Below the pieces are notes generated by a model. The model was not told the DNA's origin, did not search any database, and saw only the letters and a program-made list of their open reading frames with translations. Shown one piece after another: positions 7,174-13,829 of a DNA stretch of 20,221 nt. The stretch lies in the NCBI GenBank assembly GCA_017507285.1, contig JAFWBF010000057.1, positions 1 to 20,221 of the forward strand, read 5' to 3'. The stretch comes from Bacteroidales bacterium. GTDB taxonomy: Bacteria > Bacteroidota > Bacteroidia > Bacteroidales > P3. A program made the position numbers and the translations under genes. Numbering within the stretch: position 1 is the stretch's first letter; each line of letters begins with the position of its first letter.

Positions 7174-7256
7174 CAAAAGTGCCATAGTTAGGGGGCGTAA
7201 CTATGGCACTTAGGGGTCGTAAACCACGGGGTTATGAGTGCCAACTATGGTAGTTT
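7169..7256. repeat. 22-bp repeat array with a perfect 12-bp hairpin (array C)
   Basis: Four 22-bp units start at 7169, 7191, 7213 and 7235. The clearest read GGGG, then CGTAA, then CTATGGCACTTA. The 7169 unit is inverted relative to the 7191 unit, which creates the perfect dyad GTGCCATAGTTA (7179-7190) / TAACTATGGCAC (7198-7209) with a 7-nt G-rich loop. The block 7162-7211 matches 2894-2943 of array A at 39 of 50 positions without gaps. The array lies in the gap between the converging LytTR and fucosidase genes, where no other gene is visible (7101-7484). Confidence 0.8.
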
Positions 7257-7427
7257 AGAAATGTAATTCATATAATTGATTTTTTAATACCACTCGCATA
7301 TCAGAGCTAAATTCCTTGTGAGTGAATTTTATCTCCCTCATAAAAAAAATAAAACTATATTTATAGGTACACAACCACCCATATAAACCTATATTATTAA
7401 CCAAAGCATATTGCCGATATAAATACC

Positions 7428-7461
7428 AATGCCGCTACAGCTTTCGTACTGTAACGGCATT
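7428..7461 (-). terminator. Hairpin terminator after the fucosidase operon
   Basis: Arms 7428-7440 and 7449-7461 form a 13-bp stem with an 8-nt loop. The one imperfect pair is a G-U wobble in minus-strand RNA but a C-A mismatch in plus-strand RNA, so the hairpin suits minus transcripts. It lies 23 nt after the fucosidase stop. A clean T-run is lacking. Confidence 0.65.
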
Positions 7462-7484
7462 GCACTATCATGAATTGTAAATTG

Positions 7485-9266
7485 CTATCGGTGCATTACA
7501 AAAACCCATGCGGCATCACTCTTAATGTCGGAGTATTTAAGGTTTGTGGTATATATTCGCAAGGTTTTCGCAGTAGAATCATAGTCCCATTTCAATTCTT
7601 TGTCGCAACCTAGCAGTTGCACTTTCATATCCGAAGCAGGAGGTTCTATATTGTTTAGTTGCAAGACTTCATCAGGATATTTTAATGCTATAGCGTACAG
7701 CACATTACCTTTTGTAGTATAACATACCACCGGCTGACGGCAAGCATATTTGGCTTCAAAACCGTTTATAGGTCGTACATATTCTTTAGCTTGGCTTGCA
7801 GATTGCCACCATAGTTTCATCACAGCCTCCAAATTTGTCTCTTTGTACAATATTTTTATCGGGTATTGTTCGCCTTTTTTCAGTTTCAATGTTGCCTTGG
7901 TTGCATTATTCTTCAAAGCCTCTTCAGCATTGCTTTCGGTTGCATTGGCATTGGGTTTGGTGTAGTCTATTATTGTATCAGCTCCCACTATCACCATTGC
8001 ATAATCTTCAGCCTCAATTTCAAAAGTATATTTCTCTGTATATTTTGGCACTATAATTCCCGTCCATTCGGCTGTAAAATTGTCGTAACTTATAGACTTG
8101 TCGGGCGAATTTCGCTTCCAATTAAAGTTTAACACCGAATCTGTTCGTTTCAGTTCTACATCTTCGTATTCATAAAAGTGGGTATACGGACGAGTTTCAT
8201 ATATAGCTTCGCCATTGATATCCAACCAATCTCCCAAATCTTTCAACCGCTCTTGCTGTAGCATAGGTATTTTGCCATCAGCGGCAGGACCTACATTCAG
8301 AGTCATTCCACCACCTGCAGCCACTAGCTTACAGAAATGCTGAATCAACTCTTTCGATGTTAAATAATTGCTCAATGGCTCACGACGATTCAGTGCAAAC
8401 GAGCGTCCTATTCCACGACATTCGGCCCAAGGACGGTCTGTAAGCATAATACCAGAACTGTATTCAGGCGTACGAAATCCATGCTCGGTACCTGCTCCCC
8501 ATCGGTCATTGACGATGGCTTCAGAACCTACTGTAGTATAATACCACGATATCAATTCTTCGGCATGGAAGTCTGTTGCTTTGTTGTTCCATTCTCCATC
8601 AGTAAATATCACCGATGGTTTGTAAAGCTGAACCAATTCCTTAAACTGAGGTATCATATAAGTTTCTACATAGTTGGCAATAGAGTCGTCGGGATCTTGC
8701 ATCCAAATATGTTTGGGATTTGTCCATTCGGTAAGCGAATAGTAGAAACCCATCTTCATTCCACGGCTACGTACGGCGTCAGTAAGTTCGGAAACAATGT
8801 TTCGTTTGGGGCCTCCCACTACACTGTTCCAATGAGGCTGAAACTTACTATCCCATAGGCAATATCCATCGTGGTGTTTGGTTACCAATAGCACATATCT
8901 AGCACCGCTCTGCTTGAATAGGTCTGCCCATTCAGCAGGATTCCACAGTTCGGCTTTAAATAATTTGTCGAAATCTCGATAGGTTATACCTTCACCGTAT
9001 GTTCGGTTTTGAAAGTTTATCCTCACTGTATCGCCCACCATAAGTCCACGGTAATACCACTCACCGTAACCTTCCACTCCTGCATAGGCCGGCACCGAAT
9101 ATACACCCCAATGTACAAATATTCCCAATTTTGCATCAGCAAACCACTGCGGATAACCACGTTCATTAATCGATTGCCACGATGGTTGAATTTCCTGAGC
9201 CATAGGTAGTCCACAAAAGCCGAACCCCACTACGACTATTAACAATAATTTCTTACGTATATTCAT
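7485..9266 (-). CDS. Secreted alpha-L-fucosidase (GH29) with a PA14-like insert
   Basis: The 593-residue protein starts with a signal peptide (MNIRKK, then a hydrophobic run to about residue 23). The GH29 barrel covers about 30-350: WFADAKLGIFVHWGVYSVPA (41-60), KHHDGYCLW (130-138), then FTDGEW (221-226) with the likely nucleophile D223. Residues about 378-500 look like a PA14 domain (SYDNFTAEWTGIIVPKYTEK near 393, KILYKETNLEAVMKLWW near 471). The family's C-terminal beta domain (TTKGNVLYAIALKYPDE) then resumes at about 517. GH29 enzymes remove terminal alpha-fucose from glycans by a retaining mechanism; PA14 domains often bind sugars. It probably acts in the periplasm or at the cell surface on host or dietary glycans. 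It sits 10 bp behind the class III aminotransferase gene, so the two are probably cotranscribed. Confidence 0.93.
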   Translation of the reverse strand: MNIRKKLLLIVVVGFGFCGLPMAQEIQPSWQSINERGYPQWFADAKLGIFVHWGVYSVPAYAGVEGYGEWYYRGLMVGDTVRINFQNRTYGEGITYRDFDKLFKAELWNPAEWADLFKQSGARYVLLVTKHHDGYCLWDSKFQPHWNSVVGGPKRNIVSELTDAVRSRGMKMGFYYSLTEWTNPKHIWMQDPDDSIANYVETYMIPQFKELVQLYKPSVIFTDGEWNNKATDFHAEELISWYYTTVGSEAIVNDRWGAGTEHGFRTPEYSSGIMLTDRPWAECRGIGRSFALNRREPLSNYLTSKELIQHFCKLVAAGGGMTLNVGPAADGKIPMLQQERLKDLGDWLDINGEAIYETRPYTHFYEYEDVELKRTDSVLNFNWKRNSPDKSISYDNFTAEWTGIIVPKYTEKYTFEIEAEDYAMVIVGADTIIDYTKPNANATESNAEEALKNNATKATLKLKKGEQYPIKILYKETNLEAVMKLWWQSASQAKEYVRPINGFEAKYACRQPVVCYTTKGNVLYAIALKYPDEVLQLNNIEPPASDMKVQLLGCDKELKWDYDSTAKTLRIYTTNLKYSDIKSDAAWVFVMHR

Positions 9267-9276
9267 AACAATAAAT

Positions 9277-10461
9277 CTATATAGTATCTAAACTTTTTAT
9301 TATCAACTGTATTGCATCATCTACTTCATTGTCGGATATTATAAGCGGAGGTGCTATCCTAAACGAGTTGAGTTTGTAAAGAAATGAATCTGTAACCAAC
9401 CCATTGTCCAAAAAACAGTCGAGAAGTTTCCAATAAGTCTGCTCATCTTCCAAGTCGCACGCAAGAAAAAGACCCTTTCTTCGTATTGCCTTCAGCTTGT
9501 CGTGTCCAGTCAATGCTTCTTCAAACCTATGTCCTTTTTCCTCTGCAGCCACACATAATTCGTTGTCCATTATCACTTTCAACGATGCCAATGCAGCCGC
9601 ACAGCTTACAGGATGTCCACCAAAAGTGGTTATATGGCCAAGTATAGGATTATATGTAAGAGTATTCATAATTTCTTTGGACGATATAAATGCACCTATC
9701 GGCATCCCACCTCCCATTGCTTTGGCCAACACCAATATGTCGGGAGTTACATTTTGCTGGAAGTAAAACATTGTACCTGTACGGGCAAAAGCTGTCTGAA
9801 CCTCATCGAATATTAGCAATGCACCGACCTCTGTGCAACGCTGTCGAAGCTGCTGCAGATAGTTGGTATCGGGAACCATCAATCCGTTTTCACTCTGAAG
9901 AGGATCAAGAATAACACATGCCGTACGAGAGGTAACCAGCTGTAAATCATCAAAATTATTAAAACGTATAGCCCTTGTATCCGGCAATAGTGGCCGAAAA
10001 GCATACCGAAAATCCTCGTTACCCATAAGGCTTATGGCTCCATGTGTGGAGCCATGATAGGCATTGAAGGTGTGTACAATCTCTGAACGACCGGTGAAAC
10101 GCTTTGCCAACTTAAGAGCTCCTTCCACAGCTTCGCTACCGCTATTTACATAATAGATATTGTTCAAACTATCGGGCAATAATGATGTAAGCAAATTGGC
10201 ATACTGAACTTGTGGACTTTGCACATACTCGCCATACACCATAAGATGCATATATTTTTCTGCTTGTTGTTGTACTGCTTCCACTACCTTGGGGTGACAA
10301 TGCCCCACATTGCTCACTGCTACTCCCGATATAAGGTCTAAATAAGGTTTACCTTCGGGTGTATACATATAACATCCTTCGGCTCTTGATATCTCCACAC
10401 CTATCGGTGAGGATGTAGTTTGTGCTACTTTCTGATAAAATAACTCACGTTCTATTGACAT
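9277..10461 (-). CDS. Class III PLP aminotransferase (acetylornithine/ornithine type)
   Basis: Counting from the ATG at 10461, the protein has 394 residues. The frame extends to a TTG at 10485, but the family usually begins close to the SIERELF segment, so I use the ATG. Motifs of the subgroup III aminotransferases are present: NSGSEAVEGALKLA (106-119), FNAYHGSTHGA (132-142), FDEVQTAFARTG (218-229) with the cofactor aspartate D219, and the PLP lysine K247 in LAKAMGGGMPIGAF. FGGHPVSCAAALA follows. These enzymes transfer an omega-amino group to 2-oxoglutarate. No arginine or ornithine genes are nearby, so the true substrate (acetylornithine, ornithine or another) is unknown. It is the first gene of a unit with the fucosidase, an unusual pairing. 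Confidence 0.9.
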   Translation of the reverse strand: MSIERELFYQKVAQTTSSPIGVEISRAEGCYMYTPEGKPYLDLISGVAVSNVGHCHPKVVEAVQQQAEKYMHLMVYGEYVQSPQVQYANLLTSLLPDSLNNIYYVNSGSEAVEGALKLAKRFTGRSEIVHTFNAYHGSTHGAISLMGNEDFRYAFRPLLPDTRAIRFNNFDDLQLVTSRTACVILDPLQSENGLMVPDTNYLQQLRQRCTEVGALLIFDEVQTAFARTGTMFYFQQNVTPDILVLAKAMGGGMPIGAFISSKEIMNTLTYNPILGHITTFGGHPVSCAAALASLKVIMDNELCVAAEEKGHRFEEALTGHDKLKAIRRKGLFLACDLEDEQTYWKLLDCFLDNGLVTDSFLYKLNSFRIAPPLIISDNEVDDAIQLIIKSLDTI

Positions 10462-10518
10462 ATCTATATTTAATTTATGTGCCAAAGAAACCTTCGGCTA
10501 CGCTTATATTTGTAAATG

Positions 10519-10526
10519 CAAAGATA
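10519..10526 (-). promoter_or_regulatory. -7 box for the aminotransferase-fucosidase operon
   Basis: TATCTTTG on the minus strand (10526-10519) fits TAnnTTTG and would start transcription near 10511, about 50 nt before the ATG at 10461. No exact TTTG is found at the right distance upstream. Confidence 0.5.
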
Positions 10527-10616
10527 AGTTTTTTTTCTGACAATGGAGCTGATATGTGAAAGAAATAAATATTTATGCAATAAACAGAATAGAAATCAAT
10601 ATTATATAAAAAGGTA

Positions 10617-10660
10617 AATAATAAAATAGGCGTTACAATAAATATCATTGCAACGCCTAT
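10617..10660 (-). terminator. Hairpin terminator for the mltD-type gene
   Basis: On the minus strand ATAGGCGTT plus GCAAT (10660-10647) pairs with ATTGT plus AACGCCTAT (10639-10626). This makes a 14-bp stem with a 7-nt loop, followed by the T-rich TTTATTATTT. One pair is G-U only in minus-strand RNA, which points to minus transcripts. It lies about 105 nt after the stop at 10766. The rest of the 10462-10765 gap shows only the promoter box at 10519. Confidence 0.65.
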
Positions 10661-10765
10661 CAATCGCGTATATACAACTATTTTCACATGATAATGGCAC
10701 TGAAATGACCATCAAACACTAGTAGTAATTTACGATAGTTTATCTCTTCAAACTATAATAAAATA

Positions 10766-12346
10766 CTATTTTACTTTCAAGTTTTTACCTATCTTTAATT
10801 TATCTGACTTAAGACCATTCAACTGCTTTATTTTTTTTACTGTGGTTCCATACTTCCGCGCTATTGCCGACAAAGTTTCGCCTTTCCTTACCTTATGATA
10901 AACAGTTTGTTTCTTTGGCTTTTCAGCTTTCTTCACTTTCGGTTGAACTTTTTCTACCTCAACGTTAACCGAAGAAACAGTATCGGTCAATGTATCGGTA
11001 ACGACTTCATCCTTGACTTGCTTCTTTTCTAACAACTGAGGTGCCTGATACTGTATTTGGTTGTACAATGGATTTCTGCGATGTATGGTTATCCTCTGTC
11101 CTATCTTCAACATACCATTCTTCCTTATTCTCGGATTCCAACTCCGTATCTGAGCAACAGTAACCCCATAGCGTTTGGCTATCTTTACCAACGTTTCATT
11201 CCTACGAACAATATGGACAATAGTCTCGGTAGGTTTTATGTCCTGAACTATTTGCTTTACTAGCGAATCCATACCATATTCGTATATCGAATCCTGCAAA
11301 CGTATAAATTGAGGCACATATTCCATTGGCAAACGCAGATAGCACGACTGCGAAGCCCCCGGTATTATAGGTTCCTTATATTGAGGATTAAGAAGCCTAA
11401 TCTGAGCATCATCCACAGCAATAAACTTAGTTATCTGAGCGAAGAACAAATTTCTGTCAATCATAATAGTATCTGTTTCCATAGGAACATCTACATCCGT
11501 TGGTCGCAGATTATGCTTTTCGTAATTGGTCATCACGTATGTTGCTGCAATATAAGCAGGTATATATCCTCGAGTTTCCCTTGGAAGATAGGGATAAATA
11601 TCCCAAAAGTCTCGTTTTCCGCCAGAACGTGCTATAGCCTTGTTTATATTCTTAGGTCCACAATTATACGCAGCTATAGCCAAATGCCAATTGTCAAATA
11701 TTTCATACAAATCTCTCAGATAGCGAGCCGCAGCATCACTAGCCTTTAGGGGATCTTTACGCTCATCTATCAACGAATTTATATTAAGACCATATATCTT
11801 GGCTGTTCCTTGCATAAACTGCCACAACCCCGTTGCTCCCACTCGCGACACTGCCTGCGGATTCAAAGCACTTTCTATAATTGGAAGATATTTAAGTTCC
11901 AACGGCATATCATGACGCTCCAACGCTTGTTCAAAAAATGGAAAATAATATTCGGCCAACGATAACATACTATTTAAATTATTGGTCATCCTTCTGACGT
12001 ACATCTTTATATATGAGCGCACAACACCATTATACGTCATTGGTATAACTGCCGGTATTGAATTTAAACGTTTGAAAAGAACAGAGTCAGGTATATCGTC
12101 AAACATCAAGTCGTCAAAAGATTCATCTCCATGTTTGTAATGTTTCGTCAAGATATGATGTGAGTTTTTCTTATCAAAATATGAGGTAAGTAAACTATCA
12201 TAATTGCGTGTAAAAGAAGATTCCAAATATTTCATATCTTCTTCATAAACATTGTTATCTACCTGACTTTGTGCCAACATAGGCAATAATAGTAGTGTAC
12301 CAACCAAATATTTCAACCTTGTATAGATTTTTCTCTTAGTCATCAT
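10766..12346 (-). CDS. mltD: Membrane-bound lytic murein transglycosylase D-like, two LysM domains
   Basis: The 526-residue protein begins with a signal peptide (basic MMTKRKIYTRLK, a hydrophobic run, then AQSQ near 25-28; no lipobox cysteine, unlike E. coli MltD). The SLT domain spans about 125-270: YLPIIESALNPQAVSRVGATG (154-174) carries the catalytic glutamate E158. GLWQFMQGTA and AIAAYNCGPKNI (223-234) are the other family marks. LysM modules lie at about 376-422 and 482-525, joined by a Pro/Lys/Val linker. It cuts peptidoglycan glycan strands with formation of 1,6-anhydro-MurNAc, in the periplasm, for wall turnover. Either of two neighbouring ATGs (12346 or 12343) may start it. It diverges from the lipoprotein gene and has its own hairpin terminator. 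Confidence 0.93.
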   Translation of the reverse strand: MMTKRKIYTRLKYLVGTLLLLPMLAQSQVDNNVYEEDMKYLESSFTRNYDSLLTSYFDKKNSHHILTKHYKHGDESFDDLMFDDIPDSVLFKRLNSIPAVIPMTYNGVVRSYIKMYVRRMTNNLNSMLSLAEYYFPFFEQALERHDMPLELKYLPIIESALNPQAVSRVGATGLWQFMQGTAKIYGLNINSLIDERKDPLKASDAAARYLRDLYEIFDNWHLAIAAYNCGPKNINKAIARSGGKRDFWDIYPYLPRETRGYIPAYIAATYVMTNYEKHNLRPTDVDVPMETDTIMIDRNLFFAQITKFIAVDDAQIRLLNPQYKEPIIPGASQSCYLRLPMEYVPQFIRLQDSIYEYGMDSLVKQIVQDIKPTETIVHIVRRNETLVKIAKRYGVTVAQIRSWNPRIRKNGMLKIGQRITIHRRNPLYNQIQYQAPQLLEKKQVKDEVVTDTLTDTVSSVNVEVEKVQPKVKKAEKPKKQTVYHKVRKGETLSAIARKYGTTVKKIKQLNGLKSDKLKIGKNLKVK

Positions 12347-12448
12347 ATATCGTATTTATAAAATGAGTAAACGCAGGTATTAGAATAAAATTGTTGAAGA
12401 TAAATTATTTTTATCGGTTTTAGAAAGAAAAAGAATTTTCTTAAAAAG

Positions 12449-12479
12449 TTTGCACATGTAAAAAATATATGTACCTTTG
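12449..12479 (+). promoter_or_regulatory. Bacteroidetes promoter of the lipoprotein gene
   Basis: TTTG (12449-12452), 19 nt, TACCTTTG (12472-12479): an exact fit to the phylum consensus. Transcription should begin near 12486, leaving an A-rich leader of about 48 nt before the ATG at 12534. Confidence 0.85.
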
Positions 12480-12533
12480 CAAATAAAATAAACAAAATAA
12501 ATTATAAATAATAGATAAAAAAAAAGACTGACT

Positions 12534-13208
12534 ATGAAACGATTATCGGTAATTATTTTATTTACATTACCCTTCATATTTACATCATGCGAGGGTGACT
12601 TTGATGATTTTTTTGGTGATCTTTTAGACCAAGCATCTGGAAGTGCAGAAGTTTTTGCTTTGGCAGAAAATAGCAACGACACTGTGTTTAACGGCACATT
12701 TGAATTTTCTGCCATTTCTGTTATCGACACTACGATTGAGAATGTTGATATTTCCTATCTTATAGGCATATCGGCTCACACATCGCTAGACGAACAAGAA
12801 ATTGATTTCCCATATATGTTATGTACTTTGAGTGACACATTGGAAGGATTGCATACTGTGAATTTTGCAATTGACACAAGTTTTATTCTAAACTTCGACT
12901 ACGAAGAATTTGTACGAACAAATCGCGAAAACATCGTTGCTATTATTGCCGATGAAGGAAACTGGTACATAGGAAGTTCGGGAGCCATCCAATTGGATAT
13001 ATACGAAGGCTATGGCGGATTGGTTGATGGCTCTTTCAACAATGTTGTTGCCTACCACCTTACCCAAGGAATTGTAAATAATGTTGTTAACAACTACAGA
13101 GCCGGCAATATTGTTCAAACACTCGGAATAATTGCCGATATTCCAACTGTAACATTGCATGGAAGTTTTTCGAGTAGAAACATTGATGTAATGCATTTTT
13201 TACAATAA
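12534..13208 (+). CDS. Putative lipoprotein of unknown function
   Basis: The 224-residue protein has a type II signal peptide: MKRLSVIILFTLPFIFTSC, with the lipid-bearing cysteine at C19. The next residues are acidic (EGDFDDFFGD). In Bacteroidetes, acidic residues just after the cysteine can act as an export signal to the cell surface, so a surface lipoprotein is possible. The mature part has no motif I recognise. It is rich in Asn, Asp, Ile and Val, suggesting beta structure, and ends in SSRNIDVMHFLQ. The gene has a textbook promoter and a strong terminator, so it is an independent and probably well expressed unit. Coding is supported by the signal sequence, the flanking signals and the lack of a competing frame. 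Confidence 0.8.
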   Translation: MKRLSVIILFTLPFIFTSCEGDFDDFFGDLLDQASGSAEVFALAENSNDTVFNGTFEFSAISVIDTTIENVDISYLIGISAHTSLDEQEIDFPYMLCTLSDTLEGLHTVNFAIDTSFILNFDYEEFVRTNRENIVAIIADEGNWYIGSSGAIQLDIYEGYGGLVDGSFNNVVAYHLTQGIVNNVVNNYRAGNIVQTLGIIADIPTVTLHGSFSSRNIDVMHFLQ

Positions 13209-13230
13209 AAAAATAATATAAGGAATACTA

Positions 13231-13266
13231 AAAAGAGAGGGATGTCTACATCCCTCTCTTTTTTAT
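13231..13266 (+). terminator. Rho-independent terminator of the lipoprotein gene
   Basis: AAAAGAGAGGGATG (13231-13244) pairs perfectly with the arm 13249-13262 around a 4-nt loop and runs into TTTT. It lies 22 nt after the stop. Confidence 0.95.
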
Positions 13267-13829
13267 AAACGGCAATAGGGTATCAATAGAATGATAATAG
13301 GGTATGAGCTGCATAATGATATACCATCAATAGTATTAGTTTAATGGTAAATAAAAAAAAGAACCAACCTCCTCTACAACAATACTTCAGAATACAACAA
13401 CGATGAATCACTTGATTAATGAAAATAAATCGGGAGAGAGATACATTTTCCCCGTGTGGAAAATATACGTACTACGTGATGCAAATAATTTTTCTTCATG
13501 AGAGAATTTCAGAACGTTACGGTGCAGTTTTTCAGATTTACTGCATTCGTAAAAATATTGTTTTGCTACATGAGTTATATTTATCCTATCGACAACATAA
13601 ATAAAGTAACTAATATCCTTTTTTGAATAAAAAGAAACAGAATAGGGAGGAAATAATGTTATTAAATAGCAATAAACTGACAACGAATATTTTTGGAATA
13701 TTCCCCATACCTTGTTGATAACTAAAAACACTTTTATATAAATGTATTTGTAATTTAGCATCGTAGAATAAAAGGAACAATAATGATGTAAATAATTGTA
13801 TTTGTTTGTATAAACTAGTTTTTATTATT
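13267..13829. other. 560-bp gene-free region upstream of nrdJ
   Basis: I see no convincing gene. A 61-codon frame on + (13419-13604) lacks any recognisable feature. Short dyads are present (ATTTTCC/GGAAAAT near 13445-13463; TGCAGT/ACTGCA near 13523-13545). I looked for the conserved parts of a cobalamin riboswitch because nrdJ needs B12, and did not find them. No clean TTTG/TAnnTTTG pair was found for nrdJ. Confidence 0.55.

Noticed and set aside
10646..10657. 12-mer CATTGCAACGCC shared between the 11-bp repeat (2256-2267) and the mltD terminator
   Set aside because: A shared 12-mer is expected by chance in a 20-kb window, and no further similarity extends it.
13419..13604. 61-codon ORF upstream of nrdJ
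   Set aside because: No promoter, no recognisable domain or signal peptide, and unremarkable AT-rich composition.
13267..13829. Cobalamin riboswitch before nrdJ
   Set aside because: I found no recognisable B12-box or the other conserved core segments.
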